NCBI RefSeq assembly: GCF_008086045.1
Contig: NZ_VSEY01000050.1
Span: forward strand, 1-64,000
Length of the DNA: 64,000 bases
From: Nonomuraea sp. PA05
GTDB taxonomy: Bacteria > Actinomycetota > Actinomycetes > Streptosporangiales > Streptosporangiaceae
Reading direction: 5' to 3'
This document shows positions 35,844-43,451 of this stretch, one piece after another. Below the pieces are notes generated by a model that saw only the letters and a list, made by a program, of their open reading frames with translations, ran no database searches and was not told where the DNA came from. Each line of letters begins with the position of its first letter. Position 1 is the stretch's first letter. The position numbers and the translations under genes are program-made.

Positions 35844-35857
35844 GTCGTGGAGGTGTC

Positions 35858-36217
35858 GTGGGGATGCGGATCGGGGAGCTCGTCCGGCGCACCGGGGTGA
35901 GTGAGCGGCTGCTGCGGTACTACGAGGAGCAGGGGCTGCTCGCGCCGTCGCGGCTGCCCAGCGGGTATCGCGAGTACACCGAGGACCAGGTGGAGACCGT
36001 GCGGCGCATCCGGTGCCTGCTCGCGGCCGGGTTGAGCACCTCGACCATCGCCACGGTGCTGCCCTGTGTGGAGGCTCGGGGTGAGCGGTTGGCGCCGACT
36101 TGTCCGAACGTGGTGGGGCAGCTTCGGGCGGAACGGGATCGGATCGATCAGGCCATGCGTGATCTGTCCGAGTCTCGGCAGGCCTTGGATCTGGTCATTT
36201 CAGCCGCGCGCGTCTGA
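35858..36217 (+). CDS. MerR family transcriptional regulator
   Basis: 119 residues. Classic MerR N-terminus (MRIGELVRRTGVSERLLRYY, then EEQGLLAPSRLPSGYREYTE) followed by a dimerisation helix (LRAERDRIDQAMRDLSESRQ). The C-terminal effector part is very short. Two Cys (LPCVEARG and LAPTCPN) could bind an effector. Start at GTG 35858 or ATG 35864. It likely controls the divergent MFS exporter. Confidence 0.9.
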   Translation: MGMRIGELVRRTGVSERLLRYYEEQGLLAPSRLPSGYREYTEDQVETVRRIRCLLAAGLSTSTIATVLPCVEARGERLAPTCPNVVGQLRAERDRIDQAMRDLSESRQALDLVISAARV

Positions 36218-36493
36218 ACCGGGAACCGGTTGGTGGGCCTCCCCCGCCAGCCATTCACGTAGTCGGTCGTCGTCACTGCGCCTGATCAACCGCCCCAGGC
36301 CTCGATGCTTGCGGTGGTTGGGCGCATCGTGCAGGCGGTCTCGCCAATCGTCGACGTACTCACGCAACGCGCCGATCAGCTCGGTAACGGCCTCGTCGAA
36401 AGTCCGGCCGTCCGCCGCGATCGGCGAGCCGGGGATGAACATCGACCAGCCGCCGTCCTCGGGTACCGCACAGACCTCCGCCGAACGCGTCAC
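36200..36493 (-). CDS. HicB-like antitoxin-type protein
   Basis: 97 residues. The first half resembles the HicB partial RNase H-like fold (VPEDGGWSMFIPGSPIAADG then RTFDEAVTELIGALREYVDD). The C-terminal half is Arg-rich (RKHRGLGRLIRRSDDDRLRE). No HicA toxin lies next to it, so it is either an orphan or has another partner. GTG start with AAAGG upstream. It overlaps the 3' end of the MerR gene by 18 bp in convergent orientation. Confidence 0.55.
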   Translation of the reverse strand: MTRSAEVCAVPEDGGWSMFIPGSPIAADGRTFDEAVTELIGALREYVDDWRDRLHDAPNHRKHRGLGRLIRRSDDDRLREWLAGEAHQPVPGSDARG

Positions 36494-36517
36494 CGGATAC
36501 CTTTCCCTGTCGGATGT

Positions 36518-37063
36518 TCAGCCCTCTTCGTGTTCGTATCGCAGCTCACGGCCGCTGGCCACCATGGTCATCACGGTGCTCTCGTACGGAGTCCCGGCGT
36601 GGTCACAGGTGACACGGCGAAGCACCAGAACCCAGTCGGCCTCATCGAGCCTGAGCAGTTCCCGCTCAGTCGCCGTGGCCGGCCGCGCGCTCACCGTCTC
36701 CTCGACCTTGCGCGCCCGGTATCCCAGCTCGGCGAGCAGTCGCACCGCACCACCACGAATCTTGCCCGGCTGCGCGAGGGGCGTGCCGCGTGCGATGGAG
36801 GCCGGGTAATAGGAGTCGGCAAGCTCGATCGGCACGCCGTCGAGCAGCACGATGCGGCGCCGGACCACGACCTGCTGCGGCTCCCCTCCGATGTTCAGGT
36901 CGCGGGCGATGTCCGCAGGGGCTGGGATCTCGCCGACTTCACGCAGCTCGTTCGTACCGGCATGGCCTCGCTGGGCGGCTTCCTCGGTCCACGCGTCAGG
37001 CTCGCCGTCGGGGCGAGGCCGGATGTAGGGAGCCGAGGTGTTGCTCCAACCTGACGGCCGCAC
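36518..37063 (-). CDS. UTRA-domain regulator without a DNA-binding domain
   Basis: 181 residues consisting of the ligand-binding UTRA domain of GntR/HutC regulators: SNTSAPYIRPRPDGEPDAWT, EVGEIPAPADIARDL, VVVRRRIVLLDGVPIELADS, YYPASIARGTPLAQPG and LVLRRVTCDHAGTPYESTVM. No winged helix precedes it; the frame upstream does not encode one. GTG start at 37063. The next gene on the same strand encodes only a GntR-type winged helix, so the two together would make one complete regulator. Confidence 0.75.
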   Translation of the reverse strand: MRPSGWSNTSAPYIRPRPDGEPDAWTEEAAQRGHAGTNELREVGEIPAPADIARDLNIGGEPQQVVVRRRIVLLDGVPIELADSYYPASIARGTPLAQPGKIRGGAVRLLAELGYRARKVEETVSARPATATERELLRLDEADWVLVLRRVTCDHAGTPYESTVMTMVASGRELRYEHEEG

Positions 37064-37175
37064 GTCCCATCGCCTCCCTCTGAGAGCTTCGCTGCCTCTG
37101 CAATATGGCAGCACGGAGGCGGCAACGCTCACGAAAGCCAAGGAGAAGGAGGGTGACGGTGCTGCGGCGAGACGC

Positions 37176-37448
37176 TCACCCTTGTTCGGGTGTAGGAGGC
37201 GATGCGGCGACGAAGGTGCCCCGCTGAGGCACTACGAAGAGCACACCCTCCTCGACGAGCACTGCGATGGCTCGACGAACTGTGGTTCGTGCCGGACCGT
37301 ACTCCTGGACGAGCCTCGCCTCTGACGGGATCGGCCGGTTCGGCTGCCAGTCCCCACGCTGGATCCGCGCTTTGAGGATCGCGGCGAGCTGCCGGTATGG
37401 CGTGACGGGGCCTTCATAGTCAATTTGGTCATCAGGGCCGAAGTCCAT
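37176..37448 (-). CDS. GntR-type winged-helix protein (HTH only)
   Basis: 90 residues: YRQLAAILKARIQRGDWQPN, PIPSEARLVQEYGPARTTVR and RAIAVLVEEGVLFVVPQRGT form a complete GntR winged helix, after which the protein ends (PPTPEQG). ATG at 37448 is chosen; a GTG eight codons upstream is possible. A perfect 11-bp inverted repeat lies 38 bp before the start, consistent with autoregulation. Confidence 0.8.
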   Translation of the reverse strand: MDFGPDDQIDYEGPVTPYRQLAAILKARIQRGDWQPNRPIPSEARLVQEYGPARTTVRRAIAVLVEEGVLFVVPQRGTFVAASPPTPEQG

Positions 37449-37485
37449 GACTACGACGTTAGAAGTACACACACGAGATGCGTCT

Positions 37486-37513
37486 TAGCGCTACGTCTCT
37501 ATACGTAGCGCTA
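37486..37513. promoter_or_regulatory. perfect 11-bp inverted repeat (GntR operator candidate)
   Basis: TAGCGCTACGT (37486-37496) and ACGTAGCGCTA (37503-37513) with a 6-bp spacer. It sits between the GntR-type gene and the divergent DUF397-like gene, and includes a TATAGA-like -10 on the minus strand. I propose it binds the split GntR regulator. Confidence 0.65.
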
Positions 37514-37610
37514 CCAGTCACGTATGGTGAGTACGAAGAATCCACGTCCATCGGAGCTGACGACCGGAGTTTCCCCGGCGTGAGTGCTGCGATCGAGAGG
37601 AAACCGAGTC

Positions 37611-37823
37611 ATGGATCTGTACCGCGACAAACTCGGCGAGGTGCCGTTCACCAGGCTGTGCGGCGGCAATCAACAGAACGAGGACGGGGAAAGCTGTGTC
37701 CTGATCGCCCCGATCCCCGGCGTGAAGGACGCCTACGCCCTGCGTGACTCGAAGAACCCGGACGCCGGGACTCTCCGCTTCACCGGTGACGAGCTTCGCG
37801 CCGCCGGACTCGCCACCATCTGA
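37611..37823 (+). CDS. DUF397-like small protein
   Basis: 70 residues ending AYALRDSKNPDAGTLRFTGDE, the pattern of DUF397 proteins, which in actinomycetes usually pair with an XRE-type regulator (BldB/WhiJ system). ATG at 37611 with GAGAGGAAA upstream. No XRE gene lies adjacent, which is unusual. It diverges from the GntR-type gene. Confidence 0.65.
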   Translation: MDLYRDKLGEVPFTRLCGGNQQNEDGESCVLIAPIPGVKDAYALRDSKNPDAGTLRFTGDELRAAGLATI

Positions 37824-37908
37824 GCGTCACCCCGAAGGACGGCGGTCCCTGCCTGATCACAGCAAGCAGGGCCCGCCATCCCCTCGCACTCTACGGGAGC
37901 GCCCGAGC

Positions 37909-38313
37909 ATGCATTGGCACGCCTACCACTGGACCGGCCCCGGAGCCGACCGTGGCAACGAGGCAGAACGCCGACCGGCCTCACCCGACTTCCCCTCCTC
38001 GCTGGTGCCGCCGATGCGAACCGGCGACTGGCTGGCCAAGCCGGCGTCACGCATCACTCGTACCTTCGACGCGCCCGGCCAGGCGGCCGGGTGGATGGCC
38101 ACCGAGTACGCCAAGGCGCGCGGCATGCTGCTGCTGCCCGAGCGGGTACCGCTGGAGGAACGCCTGGAGACCGCGGCCGATCTGCTGTCCCGGGGCGTGG
38201 ACGTGCAGTGGGGCGAATGGCTCCAGGGCGGCCGGTTCGTCACGATCGGCGTGATCTGCTGCCCCAACCGGCACGTCTCCCATCCGTGCCCGATCCGCCA
38301 CCCCTCCCGATGA
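37909..38313 (+). CDS. hypothetical protein with Cys/His-rich C-terminus
   Basis: 134 residues, family not recognised. The N-terminus (HWHAYHWTGPGADRGNEA) is followed by a helical middle (QAAGWMATEYAKARGMLL, then LEERLETAADLLSRGVDVQW). The end carries CCPNRHVSHPCPIRHPS, a possible metal site. ATG has GGGAG upstream. Its stop overlaps an ATG of the next gene (ATGA at 38310). Confidence 0.55.
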   Translation: MHWHAYHWTGPGADRGNEAERRPASPDFPSSLVPPMRTGDWLAKPASRITRTFDAPGQAAGWMATEYAKARGMLLLPERVPLEERLETAADLLSRGVDVQWGEWLQGGRFVTIGVICCPNRHVSHPCPIRHPSR

Positions 38314-38333
38314 CGACCGCGTTGGAGGTCGGT

Positions 38334-38618
38334 ATGAGCATCGAGGACTTCCACGGCCCGCACCCGAAGCCCCCGAAGGAGGGGCACGCCCGGATCGACT
38401 GGTCCGAGCCGGCGGGCAGGTCCGTCTCCAGCCGCGTCCGGGCCCACACCTGCGGCTGCGAGCCGACCACGTACGAGCTGCTGGCCGCAGGAGGCCTGGG
38501 CCTCATCCGGCAGACCGAGCGGACGGCAACCGGTGATCGGGTCAGTGAGAGCCCGTGGTCGCGCGCCGCCGAGGCGAAGGGGCTGTGGAACGACCTGCTC
38601 GAAGGGAACGCGCGATAG
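38334..38618 (+). CDS. hypothetical small protein
   Basis: 94 residues with two Cys (AHTCGCEPTTYELL) and a helical C-terminus ending WNDLLEGNAR. I choose ATG 38334 because GGAGG lies six bases upstream. An in-frame ATG at 38310 overlapping the previous stop would add eight residues. Family not recognised; probably cotranscribed with the preceding gene. Confidence 0.5.
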   Translation: MSIEDFHGPHPKPPKEGHARIDWSEPAGRSVSSRVRAHTCGCEPTTYELLAAGGLGLIRQTERTATGDRVSESPWSRAAEAKGLWNDLLEGNAR

Positions 38619-38640
38619 CGGTCAGCCTCCGGCACGCCAA

Positions 38641-38673
38641 GCGCCGCGACGCCTTCGAGCGGCATCGCGGCGC
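38641..38673. terminator. hairpin terminator between convergent genes
   Basis: GCGCCGCGA (38641-38649) pairs with TCGCGGCGC (38665-38673); a short inner GCC/GGC pair extends the fold. It lies between the small hypothetical gene and the lectin gene. Confidence 0.6.
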
Positions 38674-38690
38674 AGGGTCATCCCGGACGA

Positions 38691-39269
38691 TCAGGGGGTG
38701 GTCCCGTCGTCGTAGCCGAAGCCGTACTTGGACGGCTTCTCCCCCGGCGGGAGCAGCCACTGCTGCGCCAGCCTGAAGTCACACGGCTGCACGACCAGTT
38801 GCGTGCCGACAGCCGTACCGTTGTTGAACAGGCCCGCACATCTGAAGGACCCTGAGTTACGCAGGGCCCACCTGCCGTCCAGGCCCCCGGACGTGACCGC
38901 CCAGAAGATCCACTGCTGGTCGCCCAGGGCCACCCGGCTGCAGTCCCGCAGCACCAGCGGGGTGTTCAGAGGGACAGGAGAGCTGGTGTTCGCCATGCTG
39001 AGGCACTTGCCGCTGATGTGACGAACCGAGTTGTCCGTGAAGGTGACCCGCGCGAAGCCGTGCCAGAGCTGGTTGCAGTCCATCAACACGATCGGGGTGC
39101 CGTCGGCGGTGCCGGCGTTCAGCGGGCCGAAGCACTTGGGGCCGCCGACCGCGTTGCTGGCGATCGTCGTGAACGGGAAGTCCACGGCCTGAGAGGCCGC
39201 CGCCGGTGTCCCCGTCAGGGACAGCAGCGTTGCCAGCCCGGCGAGGACGGACAGGATTAGTCGGCGCAC
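38691..39269 (-). CDS. secreted ricin-type beta-trefoil lectin protein
   Basis: 192 residues. Signal peptide RRLILSVLAGLATLLSLTGT with an AAA-type cleavage region, then a ricin B-like domain with CFGPLNAGTADGTPIVLMDC, KCLSMANTSSPVPLNTPLVL and CAGLFNNGTAVGTQLVVQPC, each ending in the paired Cys and QxW-like positions (QQWIFW, QQWLLPP). No catalytic domain is attached, so it is a stand-alone carbohydrate-binding protein. GTG start with GGAG five bases upstream. Confidence 0.85.
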   Translation of the reverse strand: MRRLILSVLAGLATLLSLTGTPAAASQAVDFPFTTIASNAVGGPKCFGPLNAGTADGTPIVLMDCNQLWHGFARVTFTDNSVRHISGKCLSMANTSSPVPLNTPLVLRDCSRVALGDQQWIFWAVTSGGLDGRWALRNSGSFRCAGLFNNGTAVGTQLVVQPCDFRLAQQWLLPPGEKPSKYGFGYDDGTTP

Positions 39270-39418
39270 ATTCGCTCCTTCGAGCAGTCGGGATGTTGTG
39301 ACACGCGGAGTGCGTGCACGTCCGTAGGGCGTTCCATCCCGTTCCCGATCAGGGAGGTGCCGGGTCCAGCCCGGGACACCCTCGTGCCATCGGCCTCAAT
39401 CATGGAAATCTGTGCGGC

Positions 39419-41056
39419 ATGCGCCCTTCGCAGGTACATGTCCGCGGCCTTCCCCTGCCCGATCTGCTTCTCGAACTGCTGGACGCAGCAGCCTGGCCAC
39501 CTTCCGGTGACACCGCGACCCCATGGTTCGAAGACCCGATGGACTTCCTGGCGGGCATCGACGAGATCCGCCGCGAATCCGCGGCCCTCCTGCACCTCAG
39601 CGAAGATCCGGCCACCGCGGACCTCTTCCGGCTGGCGCGCGGCAGCCAGTCCCCCGACCTGGTCGAGCTGCCCTGGCTCGACATCGAGCTGGCCGTGCTC
39701 ATCGCGGTCAACCGCCATGCCGGGGACGACATCGCCATCGCCCTCGACTACCGCCGCGGCAGCGCCGACCCCGCCGTAGTCGCCTCCGACCCGTGCACCG
39801 GCTGGCGGATGATCGCGCCGGCGTTCTCTGCCCTCGCCGCCTCCTTGGGCCTGCACGGACACCGCCGCTACCACTACGTCGGCCCCGACGACCTCCTCCG
39901 CTCAGGTGGCCTCGGATGTCCGATCACCTCCCATGAGGACCTGGCCGCGTGGCTGGCCCGGCAGGACGATCACGATCGTCTGGAGCCGTTCACGTTCGTC
40001 ATCGACCAGAGCACGACGCTCCGCCTCGCCCCGCAGCGCAGCGAGCACGTCGTCTGCGCCGGCGGGGCGCCGGTGCTGAGCGCCGGTGAGATCACGTTCG
40101 AGCGGGACGGCGACGTCTGGCGGGTGCGGGAGATCAGCAACCAGTCGACCGGATACTGCCCTGACGTCTCCTCATGGTCGGCCGTCCGCACCGCCCTCGA
40201 CGGCGCGGGCCTCGACCACCCCGGGGCCTTCACCTTGCCGATCGTCTTCCGCCGCTGCCCGCGCTGCGGGCAGCTCAACATCGTGAAGGACGATCACTTC
40301 CACTGCGCGGTGTGCGACGCGGACCTGCTCGATCGTGGAGCTGTAGGCAGCCTCGTGTCGGGGACGGTCGTGGCGGACGAGCGGCCCTTCGGTCCAAGAA
40401 TCCGGCTCGACGGAGACTTGGCTTCGACGCCCGCGCACATCAGGGACTACCCGTGGCACGGAACGAGGGCCGAGGCGGCGAGGATCGGGCAGCGTGTCAC
40501 CGGCGAAGTCGTCTCCGTCGACACGGAACGGATCTGGCTGTCTCTGGCGGCCACCGAGCACCCGGAGCTCTGGACGTTCCTGAAGGGCCTGCGTGCGGGG
40601 GAGGTGCTCACCGGGCGGATCGCCGACGTCCAGAACTTCGGGGTGTTCGTCGCCCTGGACGAAGGCCCGCCGCACCCCACCTACCCCGGCGTGGGATTCG
40701 TGACGACCCCTGAGCTGTCGTGGAAACACTTCGAGCAGGTGACGGATGTCGTCCGCAGCGGGCAACCCGTTCGCGGGGAGGTGCTCGCCTTCGACACCTA
40801 CAACGGCGAGGCCAGGCTCTCCCTGCGCGCGCTGCAGCCGGACCCGTTCCAGGTGTTCGCCGACGAGGCCGAGGTGGGACAGCAGTTCCCGGGGGTCGTC
40901 ACCAAGGTTGTCCCGTTCGGGGTGTTCGTCAGGATCGCGGACGGCGTCGAAGGGCTCATCCCTAGCAAGGGCGTCCAGCCGGGTGACTCCGTCCAGGTGT
41001 CCATCGTCGAGCTGGACCGCGACCGGCGCCGCCTGCTCCTGACGCGCGTCCGGTAA
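39419..41056 (+). CDS. multidomain SUKH-like / zinc-ribbon / S1 RNA-binding protein
   Basis: 545 residues. Residues 1-165 look like a SUKH/SMI1-type domain (DDIAIALDYRRGSADPAVV, TGWRMIAPAFSALAASLG). Residues 200-300 form a module with VCAGGAPVLSAGEITFERDG, NQSTGYCPDVSSWSAVRTAL and a zinc ribbon CPRCGQLNIVK...CAVC at about 280-300. The rest holds two or three S1 repeats (GEVLTGRIADVQNFGVFVAL at about 393 and FPGVVTKVVPFGVFVRIADG at about 486). S1 repeats bind RNA. The complete architecture is not one I know by name. ATG at 39419 lacks a strong ribosome site; the frame is open further upstream. Confidence 0.75.
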   Translation: MRPSQVHVRGLPLPDLLLELLDAAAWPPSGDTATPWFEDPMDFLAGIDEIRRESAALLHLSEDPATADLFRLARGSQSPDLVELPWLDIELAVLIAVNRHAGDDIAIALDYRRGSADPAVVASDPCTGWRMIAPAFSALAASLGLHGHRRYHYVGPDDLLRSGGLGCPITSHEDLAAWLARQDDHDRLEPFTFVIDQSTTLRLAPQRSEHVVCAGGAPVLSAGEITFERDGDVWRVREISNQSTGYCPDVSSWSAVRTALDGAGLDHPGAFTLPIVFRRCPRCGQLNIVKDDHFHCAVCDADLLDRGAVGSLVSGTVVADERPFGPRIRLDGDLASTPAHIRDYPWHGTRAEAARIGQRVTGEVVSVDTERIWLSLAATEHPELWTFLKGLRAGEVLTGRIADVQNFGVFVALDEGPPHPTYPGVGFVTTPELSWKHFEQVTDVVRSGQPVRGEVLAFDTYNGEARLSLRALQPDPFQVFADEAEVGQQFPGVVTKVVPFGVFVRIADGVEGLIPSKGVQPGDSVQVSIVELDRDRRRLLLTRVR

Positions 41057-41172
41057 TTCGGTTGCGGGCGCCTCAGGCGTCCTCGTAGCCTCATGGACAT
41101 GCGCCTTTACCAGTGATTCGCAAGCAAGCAATCGTCACCCGCCGACTTCCGAACCAGGTAGAGGAGCCTCGT

Positions 41173-41292
41173 ATGCGTGCACGCTCGAACAACCAGAAAG
41201 GCCGCCCCACGCTGCCCGTGGTGCGACCGATGCCCAAGATGCCGCAGCGGCCCATCGCGCCGCCGCGCCGCATCCCGCCGAAGGGCAGATAG
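41173..41292 (+). CDS. 39-residue Pro/Arg-rich peptide
   Basis: Small ORF with a strong GAGGAG ribosome site seven bases before ATG and a strong terminator 26 bp after its stop. The product starts MRARSNNQKGRPTLPVVRPM and ends IAPPRRIPPKGR: 9 Pro, 9 Arg, no acidic residue. No signal peptide or membrane segment. The good translation signals argue it is expressed; the function is unknown. Confidence 0.5.
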   Translation: MRARSNNQKGRPTLPVVRPMPKMPQRPIAPPRRIPPKGR

Positions 41293-41317
41293 AGCAACTA
41301 CCGGGATGGGTAGTTAG

Positions 41318-41356
41318 GCGAGCGCCGCCCCCTGTTACGCCCGGGGCGGCGCTCGC
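41318..41356. terminator. strong bidirectional terminator
   Basis: Perfect 14-bp stem GCGAGCGCCGCCCC (41318-41331) with GGGGCGGCGCTCGC (41343-41356). CGCTTTTGCT follows on the plus strand. It separates the peptide gene from the convergent thiolase gene. Confidence 0.85.
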
Positions 41357-41364
41357 CGCTTTTG

Positions 41365-42510
41365 CTACAGCCTCTCGATGATGGTGACGTTGGCCTGGCC
41401 GCCGCCCTCGCACATCGTCTGCAGCCCGTACCGGCCGCCGGTGCGCTCCAGCTCGTGCAGCAGCTTGGTCATCAGGATCGCGCCCGTGCCGCCCAGCGGG
41501 TGACCGAGGGCGATCGCGCCGCCGTTCGGGTTGACCTTGGCCGGGTCGGCGCCGAGCTCGTGCATCCAGGCCAGCGGCACCGGGGCGAACGCCTCGTTGA
41601 TCTCGACGGCGTCGATCTCGTCGATCGACATGCCGGCCTTCTTCAGCGCCCGCTGGGTGGCGGGGATCGGCGCGGTCAGCATGTAGACGGGGTCGTCGCC
41701 CATGAGCGCGAGTTGGTGGATGCGGGCCCTCGGGGTCAGGCCGTGGTCGCGTACGGCCTGCTCGGAGGCGATGAGCACGGCGCCCGAGCCGTCCGAGATC
41801 TGGGAGGAGGTAGCGGCGGTGATCTGCCCGCCCTCCTTCAGCGTCTTCAGGCCGGCCATCTTCTCCAGCGTCGTGTCGGCGCGCGGGCCCTCGTCGTCCT
41901 CGACACCGTTGATCGGGGCGATCTGGTCCTTGAAGTAGCCGTTGGCGATGGCCTTGGCGGCGCGCTGGTGCGACTCGAACGCGAACTGCTCCAGCACCTC
42001 CCGCGTGTAGCCCCACTTCTCGCACATCAGCTCCGCGCCGCGGAACTGCGAGATTTCCTGCTTGCCGTAGCGCTCCACCCACTTCTCGCCGAACGGGAAG
42101 GGCATGCCCTTCTCCAGCGCGGCCGTGATCGACGAGCCCATGGGCACGATGCTCATCGACTCGACGCCGCCGGCCACGACCAGGTCCTGCGTACCGGACA
42201 TGACGCCCTGAGCGGCGAAGTGGATCGACTGCTGCGAGGAGCCGCACTGCCGGTCGATGGTGACGCCGGCGGTGGTCTCGGGCAGCCCAGCGGACAACCA
42301 GGCATTTCTCGCTATGTCCATGCTCTGGGGCCCGAACTGCATGACGCACCCCATGATGACGTCCTCGACCGCCTCTGGGTCGACGCCAGTGCGGTCGATC
42401 AGCGCCTTCAGCGTGTGAGCGGCCAGGTCAGTGGGGTGGACGGTGGAAAGACCGCCCTTCTTCTTGCCGACCGGGGTGCGGACCGCCCCGACGATGTACG
42501 CCTCTGCCAC
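41365..42510 (-). CDS. acetyl-CoA acetyltransferase (thiolase)
   Basis: 381 residues. The nucleophilic Cys lies in VTIDRQCGSSQQSIHFAAQG, the His in GGAIALGHPLGGTGAILMTK and the second catalytic Cys in TMCEGGGQANVTII; NEAFAPVPLAW is also present. It catalyses thiolysis or Claisen condensation of (aceto)acetyl-CoA in beta-oxidation or related pathways. It stands alone with a terminator after it. Confidence 0.92.
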   Translation of the reverse strand: MAEAYIVGAVRTPVGKKKGGLSTVHPTDLAAHTLKALIDRTGVDPEAVEDVIMGCVMQFGPQSMDIARNAWLSAGLPETTAGVTIDRQCGSSQQSIHFAAQGVMSGTQDLVVAGGVESMSIVPMGSSITAALEKGMPFPFGEKWVERYGKQEISQFRGAELMCEKWGYTREVLEQFAFESHQRAAKAIANGYFKDQIAPINGVEDDEGPRADTTLEKMAGLKTLKEGGQITAATSSQISDGSGAVLIASEQAVRDHGLTPRARIHQLALMGDDPVYMLTAPIPATQRALKKAGMSIDEIDAVEINEAFAPVPLAWMHELGADPAKVNPNGGAIALGHPLGGTGAILMTKLLHELERTGGRYGLQTMCEGGGQANVTIIERL

Positions 42511-42567
42511 AGTGCCTCCTGGAAACCGAGCATTATTCGGTTACTAGTGGCAGGGTACAACAGAACC

Positions 42568-43437
42568 TCATTCGGTTGCAGGGTCCGTGGGGGGTACGGC
42601 CTTCTCCTCGACGGCACCCTTCTTCGCGGCATCCTCCTTCGCGGCGTCTTCCCCTGCGGGGTCTTCCTGCGCAGCGGCTTCCTCTACGGGGTCTTCCTCC
42701 GGAGCGGCTTCCTCCGCGGCGACTTCCTCTGCGGCGGCTTCCTCTGCGGCGGCTTCCTCTGCGGCGTCCTCCGTGCCCGGTGCCACGAGGTCCTCCGGCG
42801 CGTCGATCCGGAACCGCCAACGGTCCACCGGGATGCCGTTCAGCGCCTCAGACAGCTCCAGCGCCAGCGCGCCCAGCTTCACCTGGTCATCGCCGCGCAG
42901 CTCGATCGCCGTCAGCTCGGTCGCGAAAGGCAGCAGCTCCTGTACGGCCGGAGGCTGCCCCTTCTGCGGCACCAGCGCCGCCCTGATCTCACCGGCCGTG
43001 AAGGTGAACTCGTCCTCCTCGTCCTGCTGCAGCAGGGGTTCCAGCTCCTCGGCGCTCGGACGTACCGGCAGAATCACCGCAGGCCCGCTCTCAGCGCCGC
43101 CGTCGGCCGGATCGCTCACCTCACCCCGGCACACCGCCAGCCCGCCCAGCCGGAAGGCCAGCCCCTCGGCCAGGTAGCGGTCGAAGAAGTCGAGCGGCAA
43201 CGGGCCATCGGCCGCCACCCGGACCGCCCACGCCTCCGCCAGCTCGCCGCCGGTCAGATCCTTGTCCGCCTCGACGGGGGCGTGCACGCGGACGTCCACC
43301 GCCACGACGTCGTCGCCGTCCAGCCTGGCGTTCGGGTCGGCGAGCTGGACGATGCGCAGCAGCTCGCGTGGATCAGGTTTGGCGGGCAGTGCCGCCGTGG
43401 GGCCAGTACGCAGTCTCCGCTTCGCCATCCAGCCCAT
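42568..43437 (-). CDS. hypothetical protein with Ala/Glu-repeat tail
   Basis: 289 residues. The first 210 form a globular domain (DPRELLRIVQLADPNARLDG, DFFDRYLAEGLAFRLGGLAV) of unrecognised family. The last 75 are low complexity (EEAAAEEAAAEEVAAEEAAP) encoded by a 15-18-bp tandem repeat at about 42640-42775. The ATG at 43437 has GGAGG five bases upstream. No membrane segment. It follows the sortase pair locus on the same strand. Confidence 0.6.
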   Translation of the reverse strand: MGWMAKRRLRTGPTAALPAKPDPRELLRIVQLADPNARLDGDDVVAVDVRVHAPVEADKDLTGGELAEAWAVRVAADGPLPLDFFDRYLAEGLAFRLGGLAVCRGEVSDPADGGAESGPAVILPVRPSAEELEPLLQQDEEDEFTFTAGEIRAALVPQKGQPPAVQELLPFATELTAIELRGDDQVKLGALALELSEALNGIPVDRWRFRIDAPEDLVAPGTEDAAEEAAAEEAAAEEVAAEEAAPEEDPVEEAAAQEDPAGEDAAKEDAAKKGAVEEKAVPPTDPATE

Positions 43438-43451
43438 GCCCGCCTCCGCGC

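Noticed and set aside
36200..36493. Complete HicAB toxin-antitoxin module
   Set aside because: No HicA-like small RNase is encoded next to it on either strand; only the HicB-like part is present.
42590..42790. CRISPR-like repeats near 42.7 kb
   Set aside because: The repeats are 15-18-bp coding repeats of Ala/Glu without unique spacers.
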